This document shows positions 7,934 through 16,120 of a stretch of 56,450 nt of DNA, piece by piece. Both the position numbers and the translations under genes were made by a program. Each line of letters opens with the position of its first letter. Within the stretch, counting starts at the first letter, position 1. A model generated the notes under the pieces. The model saw only the letters and a program-made list of their open reading frames with translations. It ran no database searches and was not told where the DNA came from. The stretch comes from a virus, in IMG/VR virus record IMGVR_UViG_3300035698_012530, positions 1 through 56,450 of that record; one strand, given 5' to 3'.

Positions 7934-8005
7934 ATGATAAAAATAATTATTTTTTCAGAGTATACATTCATATTAGGAACTATTGTAGCAATCTTTTTAA
8001 AATAA
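7934..8005 (+). CDS. Single-helix membrane peptide, 23 aa
   Basis: Tiny gene with its own promoter, AAAGGAG 6 nt before ATG and TAA at 8003. The product is one hydrophobic segment (IIIFSEYTFILGTIVAIFLK). Own promoter and ribosome site argue it is translated; the next promoter overlaps its end. Function unknown. Confidence 0.5.
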   Translation: MIKIIIFSEYTFILGTIVAIFLK

Positions 8006-8008
8006 TTC

Positions 8009-8037
8009 TTGACAGACTGATATAATTGATGTATAAT
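8009..8037 (+). promoter_or_regulatory. Sigma70-like promoter, repeated phage type
   Basis: TTGACA 8009-8014, 17-bp spacer GACTGATATAATTGATG, TATAAT 8032-8037, then CATAATCAATTAAACAAGG. Confidence 0.88.
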
Positions 8038-8071
8038 TCTTACATAATCAATTAAACAAGGAGAAAATATT

Positions 8072-8482
8072 ATGGAAAGAAACGAAATGATTGAAATGTA
8101 TTCAGACTTTTACAAAGATGCTTACGGATTTAGACCTCGTTTTGACTTTCCTTCTCTTACAACTGCTGAGCTTCAGTCTGATTTTGATGACTTTGGTAGA
8201 ATGATAGATGAAAATAACACCAATGAAGACCTTATGGAAACACAGGCTATTGCTGATTTTGAAAAAACTCTTGTAGATACTATGAGACATGGTGCTAAAG
8301 ATGAAGATGAAGCTCTTCAATGGGTTGTTGGTGCTGAGATTGATGTTAACAAAGTTCATTCTTTTCAGGACATCGAACAATATGTTTATAATCAGGGTCT
8401 TCTTTTTACTGACTATGGTAAACACCTTATTAAAAGAATTGAATGTTTCGTAACTCAATGTATCTTTATAGAGGGGAGATGA
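8072..8482 (+). CDS. Hypothetical protein, 136 aa
   Basis: First gene after the 8009-8037 promoter. Acidic soluble protein (MERNEMIEMYSDFYKDAYGF..., many Asp/Glu in the middle) with helical character. The single Trp is TGG. No family recognised. Confidence 0.7.
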   Translation: MERNEMIEMYSDFYKDAYGFRPRFDFPSLTTAELQSDFDDFGRMIDENNTNEDLMETQAIADFEKTLVDTMRHGAKDEDEALQWVVGAEIDVNKVHSFQDIEQYVYNQGLLFTDYGKHLIKRIECFVTQCIFIEGR

Positions 8483-8484
8483 TT

Positions 8485-8613
8485 ATGGATAAAGAAAAAG
8501 ATATTGAAGAAACACTTAAAGATATTTTAGAATATATCGGAGCAGATGTAAAATATGCAAAATACGCACAACTTCAAACATACCTTGAAAATTTAATTAG
8601 GCGACATAGCTAA
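8485..8613 (+). CDS. Small helical protein, 42 aa
   Basis: ATG 2 nt after the previous stop, preceded by GAGGGGAG. The 42-aa charged product is probably a pair of helices (DIEETLKDILEYIGADV, then YAQLQTYLENLIRRHS). Unknown function. Confidence 0.55.
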   Translation: MDKEKDIEETLKDILEYIGADVKYAKYAQLQTYLENLIRRHS

Positions 8614-8643
8614 GGGAGTTTAATTAATAAAAGGAGAAATATT

Positions 8644-8787
8644 ATGGAATTATCTTTAGAAACAAAAGCAAGCCTTGAAGCTGATATAGAGGCAGAGGTA
8701 GATAAAAGGGTTAAAGATGAAGATGGTTTGTGGTGTATGTGTTGTGGTGGTACAGGCAAAAAGAAAATCAGGAAAGATGACAAATAA
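8644..8787 (+). CDS. Small Cys-motif protein, 47 aa
   Basis: AAAGGAG precedes the ATG. A charged helical N terminus is followed by LWCMCCGGTGKKKI, a single CxCC knuckle that may bind metal with a partner. The stop overlaps the next start (TAATG). Confidence 0.55.
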   Translation: MELSLETKASLEADIEAEVDKRVKDEDGLWCMCCGGTGKKKIRKDDK

Positions 8788-8936
8788 TGAAATACCCTAG
8801 ATATGGTACATTGGAAGCTTATATTAAAGAATTCTATCCAGATTTCGATGATCTTAGTGAAGAAAGACAATTTGAAATTAAAGATGTAGAGTATTATGAA
8901 TCAGTAGAAATGGGTTATGGAAAGGAGTGGGAATAA
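8787..8936 (+). CDS. Hypothetical protein, 49 aa
   Basis: TAATG overlap on both sides: it starts on the stop of the gene before and its TAA overlaps the ATG of the metallophosphoesterase remnant at 8936. Acidic, aromatic-rich product (YPDFDDLSEERQFEIKD). Unknown function. Confidence 0.55.
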   Translation: MKYPRYGTLEAYIKEFYPDFDDLSEERQFEIKDVEYYESVEMGYGKEWE

Positions 8937-8977
8937 TGAGTTTTTTATTTACAAGTGATGTGAAGTTTTATACATAA
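8936..8977 (+). pseudogene. 5' remnant of a metallophosphoesterase gene
   Basis: A 13-codon frame, MSFLFTSDVKFYT, coupled by TAATG to the gene upstream. MSFLFTSD is what the N terminus of a YfcE/COG4186-type phosphoesterase looks like (F-T-S-D-x-H-F-x-H). The sequence diverges after GAT (8959), where a homing endonuclease cassette has been inserted, and the rest of the phosphoesterase resumes after it at about 9855. It appears to be the severed 5' end of that gene. Confidence 0.6.
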
Positions 8978-8980
8978 TCT

Positions 8981-8988
8981 TATAAATA
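8981..8988 (+). promoter_or_regulatory. T4-late-type promoter box TATAAATA
   Basis: TATAAATA lies 19 nt before the ATG of the LAGLIDADG endonuclease, with TAAGGAG between. Spacing is the same as for the HNH gene at 4030. Confidence 0.65.
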
Positions 8989-9007
8989 GATGTAAGGAGA
9001 ATTATTT

Positions 9008-9835
9008 ATGAATAAAACAAAAAATTTAAAAATTTTATTAGAAGATGTTCCAATTTCATACTATTGATTAGGTTTTATTTTGGCTGATGGATCTTTTTTT
9101 ACACAAAAAGGAAATGTAAAGCGTTTGAATTTATCATGTAGTGGTAAAGACCACAAACATCTTCTATTATACAAGGATTATATAAAATCAGATAATAAAT
9201 GTATTATAAGGGATGTAAAAACAAATTTTGGTGTGTTTGATGTTTGTTCATTAACAGTGTCAGATAATAAAATAATACCCATGATTGAAGAGAAGGTGGG
9301 TATTGTTGATGAATTGAAAACATATTTACCACCTAATTTAATTGTAAAAGATGATGTGTTGTTTTTATGTTTATTAATAGGTTTTATTGATGGGGATGGT
9401 AATATATCTAAACAATATAAAAGAATAGGTAGTATAATAAGTATTCAAATACACTCAACATGATTACCATTATTGAATGAAATGTTAAATAGATTATATT
9501 CTATAACAGGAACAAACCCTGTATTAGCAAAAATAAATAAAAATGGATATTGTATCGCTAGAATTTCAAATAATATTGTATTAAAGTACCTAAAACAACA
9601 AGTTATAAAATATGAATTGCCTATTTTAAAAAGAAAATGAGAAATAATAGATATGTTATATATATCTGTTCAAGAGACATCAAAACAAAGAATTATAAAG
9701 ACAAAAGGATTGTTAAAAGAAGGGTTGACGTATAAAGAAATTGCTGTTATATTAGGTATTGGATTGAGTGGTGTATATAATATGGTTAAAAGAAATAACT
9801 TAATGGAGAATGAATATGAATACAAAGGAGAATAA
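9008..9835 (+). CDS. LAGLIDADG homing endonuclease with C-terminal HTH
   Basis: 275 aa, with three in-frame TGA codons read as Trp (YY-W-LGFILADG, HST-W-LPLL, KRK-W-EII). The two LAGLIDADG helices are LGFILADGSFF at about residues 21-31 and CLLIGFIDGDGNI at about 118-130, each ending in the metal-binding Asp, so it acts as a monomer with two half-sites. The C terminus carries a helix-turn-helix (GLTYKEIAVILGIGLSGVYN). It is inserted within a metallophosphoesterase gene and has its own TATAAATA box. The intervals flanking it are too short for a group I intron, so it looks free-standing. Confidence 0.88.
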
Positions 9836-9840
9836 GCTCA

Positions 9841-10377
9841 TTGGTGGTGAATATTTTTTTACTGCCGATGAGCATTAGGCACTATTATCATAAGAATATT
9901 ATAAGATATTGTGACAGACCTTTTGAATCTGTTGAAGAAATGCATGAGACTCTTATAAAGAATCATAATGATAATGTATGGGCTAATGATACTGTTATCC
10001 ATTGTGGTGACTTTTCATTTGGATCTAAGGAAAGGACACAGAAGGAAATCATATCAAGATTAGATGGTAAGCATATCTTCTTAAAAGGGGATCATGATAA
10101 GTGGTTAGGTAATTCTGGATCATATATGTGGTTAAAACATATTAATGGTCATCCTGTAATTGCTTGTCATTATGCAATGAAAACTTTTTGGCTATCACAT
10201 TATAATTCATGGCAAGTTTTTGGACATTCACATGGTAAGTTAAATATGACAGGAGCAGGCAAGCAATGGGATGTGGGTGTTGATAATAATAATTATAAAC
10301 CTGTTCATTTTAGAACTTTAGAAAAGATCATGGCAAAAAGACCTAATAATTTTAATTATATTAATAAGGAGAAATAA
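9841..10377 (+). pseudogene. Metallophosphoesterase, 5' end disrupted by frameshift
   Basis: The main frame (178 aa from TTG at 9841, or from ATG at 9868) has HYYHKNIIRYCDRPF, VIHCGDFSFG, LKGDHDKW, IACHYAMK and FGHSHGK, the calcineurin-like phosphoesterase motifs GD, GDHD (usually GNHD), H and GHxH. The first metal motif DxH lies in another frame: ATG at 9816 encodes a 20-residue peptide ending YFFTADEH and then TAG at 9876. A +1 shift at CAT-TAG, or skipping from CAT to CAC, would rejoin the two. Such enzymes hydrolyse phosphomonoesters or diesters. Either it is inactivated, or expressed by recoding, or the sequence has an indel. Confidence 0.7.
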
Positions 10378-10380
10378 ATC

Positions 10381-10503
10381 ATGTTAAGAGAATATGATAG
10401 ATTTTTTCCTTGTGATATAAGAGGAGAATGTATTGATGCATGGGTGGAAGTGAATGGAATAAGAATAGAATCAATAGAAAGTTTAAGGGGGTTTTATGGA
10501 TAA
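10381..10503 (+). CDS. Hypothetical protein, 40 aa
   Basis: ATG 3 nt after the phosphoesterase stop, with AAGGAG 8 nt upstream. 40 residues including CDIRGEC and a short beta-like AWVEVNGIRIESIE. The end overlaps the next start. Unknown. Confidence 0.5.
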   Translation: MLREYDRFFPCDIRGECIDAWVEVNGIRIESIESLRGFYG

Positions 10504-10696
10504 ATGTATTCATATAAAGGGTGTTATTGATGGAAAAACAGTATCAGAACTTGAATGGAAAGAAAAATCAAATAAACATAAAAAAGCAGTAGATTATTGG
10601 TTTAAAAATATTGATGCTGCCGTAATGTATGATATAAAAGAACCTGACAGATTAACTGAATTCAAATTTTGTCCTTTTTGTGGAGTGAAATTCTAA
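10496..10696 (+). CDS. Hypothetical zinc-knuckle protein, 66 aa
   Basis: Overlaps the previous gene by 8 nt, AAGGGGG upstream. The sequence opens CIHIKG and closes FKFCPFCGVKF, a CPFCG knuckle typical of small phage proteins that bind Zn with an N-terminal Cys/His pair. TAATG overlap with the next gene. Confidence 0.6.
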   Translation: MDKCIHIKGVIDGKTVSELEWKEKSNKHKKAVDYWFKNIDAAVMYDIKEPDRLTEFKFCPFCGVKF

Positions 10697-10980
10697 TGGA
10701 TAGAATTTTAATGTATAAAGATAAACTTGATGAAGCCACTCTACAAAGGTTTATATCTTTATTATATACAAATCCCAATGATATTATAAAGATGAATCCT
10801 GACTTTATTATTACTAACATACCTGATATTATGTTAATGTACATTAAAGATTTAAAATTTATATATCCTAATTTAATGGAGATAACACAAAATTGTATGA
10901 AAAAGGCAATTGAAAAAAGACTATTAACTAATAAACAGCCTATATGAGTTGATTTTTATAAATTTATGAAGGAGAACTAA
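10696..10980 (+). CDS. Hypothetical protein, 94 aa
   Basis: Start at 10696 by TAATG coupling. The frame passes a TGA at 10945 (NKQPI-W-VDFYKFMKEN) and ends at TAA 10978. Helical protein with a repeated pattern of I/L/M; not obviously membrane-spanning. Its last codons contain the AAGGAG site for the next gene. Confidence 0.6.
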
Positions 10981-10981
10981 T

Positions 10982-11161
10982 ATGGAATTAACATGGGTTA
11001 TAGAAATATTACATGATGAAATTAATAAATTGAATATGAAACTTAAATCTGGTGTTCATTCAAAAAAATATTTTGATCAAATTGAAATTCTTGAAAAAGT
11101 AACAACTAAAGTTATGAAATTGTTTATTGAAGATATTGAGCAAAAAAAGGAGATGTTTTAA
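10982..11161 (+). CDS. Hypothetical helical protein, 59 aa
   Basis: ATG 1 nt after the previous stop. A 59-aa likely coiled coil (heptad-like I/L/V spacing through VIEILHDEINKLNMKLKSG and IEILEKVTTKVMKLFIEDIE). The stop overlaps the following ATG. Confidence 0.55.
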   Translation: MELTWVIEILHDEINKLNMKLKSGVHSKKYFDQIEILEKVTTKVMKLFIEDIEQKKEMF

Positions 11162-11523
11162 TGAAAAAATTAATCACATTAATGGCAATAATTTTAGCTG
11201 TTACACTTATATCTGTATTACCATCTTATGCGGGATCACGAAAAGATGAAATTAAAAAATTTTTGTTTCCTATTCCAGTGCCAATAATTATTTATACAGA
11301 ACGTTCAAGAGATAGAAATTATGATCGTAATTATAGACCAAGACAGCAAAGAAGACATTATAAATCTAACAGACGCAGACTTTTTCAATCAGGTCATTGG
11401 GAATATAAAAGAGTATGGACAGGTGCTGTATATGAAAGAATATGGATAGATGGTAGATATAGAAGGGTTGTATTAAGAGAGGGTTATTATGTAGAAACTC
11501 GTATATGGGTAGACGATTATTAA
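11161..11523 (+). CDS. Exported basic protein with signal peptide, 120 aa
   Basis: Residues 1-22 form a Sec signal peptide (MKKLITLMAIILAVTLISV then LPSYA, cleavage after AYA-like SYA|G). The mature part is Arg- and Tyr-rich (RDRNYDRNYRPRQQRRH) and ends with repeated W/Y-G-R motifs: SGHWEYKRVWTG, RIWIDGRYRRVV, YVETRIWVDDY. This layout resembles periplasmic YxW-GHW-type bacterial proteins, so host origin is plausible. It may act at the cell envelope. Last gene of its operon. Confidence 0.7.
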   Translation: MKKLITLMAIILAVTLISVLPSYAGSRKDEIKKFLFPIPVPIIIYTERSRDRNYDRNYRPRQQRRHYKSNRRRLFQSGHWEYKRVWTGAVYERIWIDGRYRRVVLREGYYVETRIWVDDY

Positions 11524-11530
11524 ATAATCC

Positions 11531-11559
11531 TTGACAGACTGATATAATTGAGGTATAAT
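11531..11559 (+). promoter_or_regulatory. Sigma70-like promoter, repeated phage type
   Basis: TTGACA 11531-11536, 17-bp spacer GACTGATATAATTGAGG, TATAAT 11554-11559, then ACATAAATTAAACAAAGGGAG. Confidence 0.87.
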
Positions 11560-11592
11560 CTTTACATAAATTAAACAAAGGGAGATTATACT

Positions 11593-11808
11593 ATGAAAAT
11601 AAAATTAAATGAAAAATATCAGAGAACTTATAAGACAGAAGCTAACCTTGACAAAGCTCTTGATAAATTGAATCTCCCTGAAAGTGCAAGATGTTATCAA
11701 GTTGAACTTAATGGTAGATATACTGCAATTTTTACAAATCTTGCAACAATTGAAAATTCAAGTTATTTTGTTTATGTAGCATCTAAAGGTTTCTTAGTAG
11801 TAGGATAA
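11593..11808 (+). CDS. Hypothetical protein, 71 aa
   Basis: First gene after the promoter, GGGAG upstream. A compact alpha/beta-looking 71-aa protein (ANLDKALDKLNLPESAR, then a beta-rich C half ending SKGFLVVG). No family recognised. Confidence 0.65.
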   Translation: MKIKLNEKYQRTYKTEANLDKALDKLNLPESARCYQVELNGRYTAIFTNLATIENSSYFVYVASKGFLVVG

Positions 11809-11838
11809 AAGAGATATTATAAAAAGGGAGATAAAATT

Positions 11839-12066
11839 ATGAAAATTCGTGTTAAAGATATAAGAAACACAGAAATAAGTGATAATCCATTTGATAAAAA
11901 AAGATATGGTAATGTACAAGTATTAGACATTAAAGATGGGTATGTACAATATACTTTTATTGGAGATAAAACTACCATCCAACCTACACCAGAAGATGAC
12001 TTTAAATTTTCAACTTCTATTAAATTTTTTGAAATTGTTTATACAGATATTATAAAAAGGGGATAA
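11839..12066 (+). CDS. Hypothetical protein, 75 aa
   Basis: AAGGGAG precedes the ATG. The product looks beta-rich (MKIRVKDIRNTEI, VQVLDIKDGYVQYTFIGD), possibly a small OB or SH3-like barrel; that is a guess from strand pattern. Followed directly by the RNA ligase 2-like gene. Confidence 0.65.
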   Translation: MKIRVKDIRNTEISDNPFDKKRYGNVQVLDIKDGYVQYTFIGDKTTIQPTPEDDFKFSTSIKFFEIVYTDIIKRG

Positions 12067-12071
12067 TGATA

Positions 12072-13169
12072 ATGGAATTAAATCGTATGACTACAATCGG
12101 TGATTTTAGAAACATAATTAAACATATACAACATTCTACCAGATACACTGGTATGGATGCTGACGGTGATCCTATGTACGATAAAACAGCTAAAATGCCT
12201 GTTATTACAGCTCATGGTACAGTAAAACTTCATGGTACAAATGCTGGTGTGTCTTACCATAAAGGTGAATTGTATGCTCAATCTAAAAAGAACATTATAA
12301 CTCCTGACAAAGATAATGCGGGATTTGCGTCTTTTGTTGAACTCAACAAAAATTTATTTATTACATATATGCATCTTATCTGGAACATGTATGATATTAA
12401 TACTAATGAAAATATAATTACTATAATGGGTGAATGGGCTGGTGGGTCTATACAAAAAAATGTAGCTATTAATGAATTACCTAAACAATTTTACATCTTT
12501 GGTGTAAAAATTAAACCAATTTATGATAAGGTGCTTAGTGATGAAGGTGTTAAACCTGTTATTACAACAAACAATCCTTCTTACTGGTTAGAAGATTTTG
12601 ATATTATGAACCATCAATATATTAATGATAATAATATATATACAGTTGAACAATTTGATACCTTTGATATTGACATTGATTTTAATGAACCTTTGCTGTC
12701 TCAAAATAAAATGATTGCAATGATGGAAGAAGTTGAGAAGGAATGTCCAGTTGGAAAGTTCTTTAATATCAACGGGACTGGTGAAGGAATTGTCTTCTCT
12801 TTTAAATACAAAGGATCTACATACAGGTGGAAAGTTAAAGGTGATAAATATGCTGGTAAAAGCAAAGTCAAAAAACTTAAACCAGTAGATGAAGGTAAGT
12901 TAAGAAAAAAGATGGAAATAGTCAATCAAGTTACTCCTAATTGGAGATTAGTTCAAATGTATGATGAAACCTTTGATGTTATTAATGGTGGAGTAGGTGA
13001 CATCAAAATGACAGGGGATTATCTAAGAGCACTTATCAAAGATGTATGGAAAGAAGAAAATGATATAATTGCTGAAGCAGGGTTGACATCTAAAGATATT
13101 AATAGTAGAATCAGTAAAGTTGGTCGAGAATACTTTATGAATCGTTTAGATGAAGAGGCAGGGCTATAA
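12072..13169 (+). CDS. RNA ligase, Rnl2 family
   Basis: 365 aa. Motif I is VKLHGTNAGV at about residues 55-64 (nucleophile Lys in K-L-H-G-T), followed by AQSKKNIITPDKDN; motif III/IIIa is IMGEWAGGSIQ at about 118-128; motif IV EGIVFSF at about 236; motif V WKVKGDKYAG at about 249. This matches the pfam RNA_ligase (T4 Rnl2/RNA-editing ligase) group, which seals nicks in duplex RNA. ATG at 12072 is preceded by AAAAGGGGATA; an alternative start is 12066. With Rnl1 (2943) it gives the phage two sealing enzymes. All Trp codons are TGG. Confidence 0.85.
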   Translation: MELNRMTTIGDFRNIIKHIQHSTRYTGMDADGDPMYDKTAKMPVITAHGTVKLHGTNAGVSYHKGELYAQSKKNIITPDKDNAGFASFVELNKNLFITYMHLIWNMYDINTNENIITIMGEWAGGSIQKNVAINELPKQFYIFGVKIKPIYDKVLSDEGVKPVITTNNPSYWLEDFDIMNHQYINDNNIYTVEQFDTFDIDIDFNEPLLSQNKMIAMMEEVEKECPVGKFFNINGTGEGIVFSFKYKGSTYRWKVKGDKYAGKSKVKKLKPVDEGKLRKKMEIVNQVTPNWRLVQMYDETFDVINGGVGDIKMTGDYLRALIKDVWKEENDIIAEAGLTSKDINSRISKVGREYFMNRLDEEAGL

Positions 13170-13214
13170 TGGGAGCAACAATTTTGTTATCTTGTAAATA
13201 AAGGAAGAAATATA

Positions 13215-13403
13215 ATGAAAGAAAATGTGTTAGGACAATTTGATTCTCTTACCGATATTATAGGTAAAACTCTTGAAGATTACAAATCAACACTTGATGT
13301 GCTTCAATATATTATAGATAAAAGAAATGCTTCAGGATGGGATGCTGAGTGTTGTGTATTGGTATGTGAAGCTCAATTAAAAAAATTAAAGGATAAATTA
13401 TAA
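13215..13403 (+). CDS. Hypothetical protein, 62 aa
   Basis: AAAGGAAG upstream of ATG. Helical 62-aa protein with two Cys (AECCVLVCEAQLKKLKDKL). The stop overlaps the next start (TAATG). Unknown. Confidence 0.6.
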   Translation: MKENVLGQFDSLTDIIGKTLEDYKSTLDVLQYIIDKRNASGWDAECCVLVCEAQLKKLKDKL

Positions 13404-13582
13404 TGGAAATTAAATTAAAAGATTCATTTAAAAACTATGGATTAGGTTCTTATATATCATGGGACAGAGTAAAGGAAATGTTGGAAAAAGAAGAACGAAG
13501 ATATAATTCTAATATTAATACTGATATAACAGGATTCATTATTAATGATGAAGGTATTCAAATTCAAAAGGAGTATATATAA
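13403..13582 (+). CDS. Hypothetical protein, 59 aa
   Basis: TAATG coupling to the gene before. Polar product (SFKNYGLGSYISWDRVKEML). Unknown function. The coding end contains AAAAGGAG that could serve the next small frame. Confidence 0.55.
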   Translation: MEIKLKDSFKNYGLGSYISWDRVKEMLEKEERRYNSNINTDITGFIINDEGIQIQKEYI

Positions 13583-13585
13583 AAA

Positions 13586-13693
13586 ATGTTATATAAAAGA
13601 CATATATTATTAAGGATATTTTTTTATTTTCCTCTTAAATTTATATTATTTACTCCTGTTATGTTTATATATATATGATATTATGTGGAATAG
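13586..13693 (+). CDS. Possible single-pass membrane peptide, 35 aa
   Basis: Follows AAAAGGAG (13567-13574) with ATG at 13586. Very hydrophobic frame (RIFFYFPLKFILFTPVMFIY) with one TGA read as Trp and a TAG stop. Overlaps the next small frame by 19 nt, so only moderately supported. Confidence 0.35.
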
Positions 13694-13776
13694 ACGAGGA
13701 AGATTTAGGAGAAAGATTAGTTGATTGGATGGGAAAATTAAGTAAATATGAAAAGGAACACAATGGAAACAGCTAA
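13675..13776 (+). CDS. Possible small acidic protein, 33 aa
   Basis: Frame MILCGIDEEDLGERLVDW... has ordinary protein-like composition, unlike the frames around it, and ends in an overlap with the next gene start at 13763. No clear ribosome site precedes it, so it may depend on coupling to the membrane peptide. Confidence 0.35.
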   Translation: MILCGIDEEDLGERLVDWMGKLSKYEKEHNGNS

Positions 13777-13990
13777 TTATATGTATAAATGTAGAATGTG
13801 TGGGAAAGTATATGGTAATGTACATGGCAATGTAGATATGGCTAATATGATATTATATGATATTATTAATGATACTGATTTTATTGATATACATATTGGC
13901 ACAAAACCTAAAATGTTGGATACTCATGTATGTGATGAAAGTAGATTTGGTGTTGCTGATTTCATTGGATATAAAATATCAGATGATTAA
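13763..13990 (+). CDS. Zinc-finger-like hypothetical protein, 75 aa
   Basis: I take ATG 13763 because AAAAGGA lies 5 nt upstream; ATG 13748 is in the same frame. Contains YKCRMCGKVYGNVHG and later THVCDES, a likely C-C-H/C-C zinc site. Ends just before the methyltransferase start. Confidence 0.6.
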   Translation: METANYMYKCRMCGKVYGNVHGNVDMANMILYDIINDTDFIDIHIGTKPKMLDTHVCDESRFGVADFIGYKISDD

Positions 13991-13991
13991 T

Positions 13992-14819
13992 ATGGAATTA
14001 AATAAAGTTTATACAGGTGATAGTTTTGAGTTAATTAAACAGGTTGATGATGATTCTATTGACTTGATAGTGACTTCTCCGCCATATGCTGATACAAAGT
14101 CATATGGTAAGAAAATCAATGTGTTACACCCAGACAAATATGTGGGATGAATAACTCCTTTATTTGTTGAAATGAATAGAACATTAAAACCTACTGGTTC
14201 AATTATATGAAATATAGATGATAAGTGTCATAAGAAATTAAGACATACCTTTGTTTTTGACTTAATACATCATCTTACACATCACACTGATGTAAAACTA
14301 TATGATTATTACATATGATCAAAAAAATCATTCTTACCTAATGGCGGTCAAAAAAGATTAAATCATGTCACTGAATGAATACTTCATTTTGTAAAAGATC
14401 AAAATCAGGTTAAATTTAATATGGATGAAGTAAGAGAACCATATGCTAAATCAACTATAAAAAGATGCAAAAAAGGGATTGCTGATTATTCTGTTAATGA
14501 AGATGGAATAAAAAACAGCAATCCGGGTATAAGAAATCTTAATAAAAAAGGCAAAACACCATCAAATTTATTTTGATTCAACACAAATGCCACGACAAAA
14601 GGAAATAAACACCCGGCACCTTTCAATAAAGAAATTCCTCTATGATTCATCAAAGCTTTAACAGATGAAAATGATGTGGTACTAGATCCTTTCATGGGTA
14701 GTGGTACAACAGCCAAAGCGGCTATAGAATTAAATAGACAGTGGTTAGGGTTTGAATTGAATGAAGAGTATATAAAAATGATTGAAGAAAGAATTAAAAT
14801 TAAACAGTTATCATTATAA
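13992..14819 (+). CDS. DNA methyltransferase (N4-C/N6-A, beta type)
   Basis: 275 aa with six Trp from TGA and one from TGG; with TGA as stop it would break into fragments. Catalytic motif IV is TSPPYADTK at about residues 29-37, and the SAM-binding FxGxG-type motif DPFMGSGTTAKAA is near the C terminus (about 235-247), i.e. beta-class order. It probably methylates cytosine N4 or adenine N6 in a short recognition sequence to protect phage DNA. No restriction gene is adjacent. A 26-bp sequence spanning its last codons is duplicated 1.3 kb downstream. Confidence 0.85.
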
Positions 14820-14836
14820 ATAAGAAATGTTATACT
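14811..14836 (+). repeat. 26-bp direct repeat, copy 1
   Basis: Covers the last three codons of the methyltransferase gene and 17 bp beyond (starts TCATTATAAATAAG, ends TTATACT). An identical copy is at 16121-16146. Both contain TATAAATA. The pair brackets the DUF262/ParB-like gene. Confidence 0.85.
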
Positions 14837-14854
14837 GTATATAAATTAGGGTAA

Positions 14855-14897
14855 TGTCCATTAAATTTTAACTATGGACACATTAATGTAGTATAAT
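14855..14897 (+). promoter_or_regulatory. Promoter region with operator-like palindrome
   Basis: TGTCCAT (14855-14861) and ATGGACA (14874-14880) form a 7-bp inverted repeat with 12 bp between; a TATAAT -10 box is at 14892-14897 without a good TTGACA 17 bp upstream. The palindrome would cover the -35 region of the promoter of the 14928-16115 gene, a position suited to a repressor or activator. Confidence 0.5.
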
Positions 14898-14927
14898 GTT
14901 TGTTAAAATCAAACAAAGGAGATTGTT

Positions 14928-16115
14928 ATGAAAAGGGTTGTTATTGGTAGTTTGCAAGAAATTCCAGTAAATAGAATTGTTGGTAAGAAGTTTAATAGTA
15001 TAATGATCGATGAGGATTTTCAAAGAAGAAACAGATGGATTGTAGAAAAAAATAAACAAATGAGGTATTTACATAATGTTATCAACATTGGTGTTGATAC
15101 GATGCCATTTCTTGTATGTAATATTGAAAAATCACTAGACAGACCTGACATAGAACCATCTATGAAAGCAAAATTTGAAGGGTTTGAGAAAAAAAATAAG
15201 AGATTTGTATCATTGGATGGTGGTAATAGAGGTAGATTATTTAAGAGTTTATTTGACGATGAATTTGACATATCAAACCAAAACTACTCCAAATTTACTG
15301 ATCCTATCAGTAATAAGGATGTTGATGTAATTAATAAAAAATTCTCACAATGGCCTGAATGGTTAAAAATAAAATCTAAAAGTTGTTTAATAACTTTTAG
15401 GGAACTTGACGCTAGCACACAGAATCAATTATCTGATATTTTTTTCAATCAAAACAACAGCACGCCTGTAAATAAACAAGAGAAAAGACATAGCCGTAAC
15501 ACAATGGTTTCAAATTTTATAGATTCAATGTCAGCGAATTGGAAATTGAAACTAATTAAATTGTATAGTAAAAAAATATCATCTTCTTTAAAAAAGAAAG
15601 TAGATGAGGGCAAAAAACTAACCAGATCCGAAGAACAGAGAATTGTAAAAGCCAGAAAACCATATACTGAAAGACTAGATGATTTACATCTTCTTAGGTG
15701 TTTTATAATTAGCTGTGCTAGAACAGAAAAGGATCTTTTGTTTGATAATGATAAACATTTGGATTTATTTAACAATAGAAATAACGTCACAACAAATCAA
15801 ATGACAGATTTTAAAAACAAATTGACAATGTTTTTTAAAGGTCTTGATGCAAACATTACTTGTAATTCAAACACATCGTTTTTAATAGACTGGTTCATTC
15901 TTATTGATTACCTTTATAAGAGTAAAAAATATTCTTATAATTTAGATAACATCACCAATCTCTATTCATGGTTTGATAAAGCTGAAAGGAGTGTATTAAA
16001 AAAGATATATTCCATCCCACATACACATTTAAATTACAATCAAGGAAGGAAGAACGTGATAAAAAGAAGAAATTTGATCATTGAACAATTTCATTTGGAT
16101 AATGATCATATTTAA
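14928..16115 (+). CDS. ParB/DUF262-like protein, 395 aa
   Basis: AAAGGAG 6 nt before ATG. Residues about 27-42 read DEDFQRRNRWIVEKNKQM and about 95-105 SLDGGNRGRLFKSLF, which match the layout of DUF262/ParB-like nuclease domains (Q-R-x..W then D-G-x-x-R). A Lys-rich coil follows (about 205-245) and a helical C-terminal domain. All Trp are TGG. It stands alone, bounded by 26-bp direct repeats with its own palindrome-containing promoter, so it looks like an acquired cassette. Relatives include GmrSD-type defence enzymes, so superinfection exclusion is possible. The assignment is tentative. Confidence 0.5.
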   Translation: MKRVVIGSLQEIPVNRIVGKKFNSIMIDEDFQRRNRWIVEKNKQMRYLHNVINIGVDTMPFLVCNIEKSLDRPDIEPSMKAKFEGFEKKNKRFVSLDGGNRGRLFKSLFDDEFDISNQNYSKFTDPISNKDVDVINKKFSQWPEWLKIKSKSCLITFRELDASTQNQLSDIFFNQNNSTPVNKQEKRHSRNTMVSNFIDSMSANWKLKLIKLYSKKISSSLKKKVDEGKKLTRSEEQRIVKARKPYTERLDDLHLLRCFIISCARTEKDLLFDNDKHLDLFNNRNNVTTNQMTDFKNKLTMFFKGLDANITCNSNTSFLIDWFILIDYLYKSKKYSYNLDNITNLYSWFDKAERSVLKKIYSIPHTHLNYNQGRKNVIKRRNLIIEQFHLDNDHI

Positions 16116-16120
16116 TATTG

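Noticed and set aside
8959-9880. Intron splicing to rejoin the phosphoesterase gene
   Set aside because: Only about 48 nt lie before and 20-40 nt after the endonuclease gene, not enough for a group I core, and the downstream copy has its own FTADEH motif.
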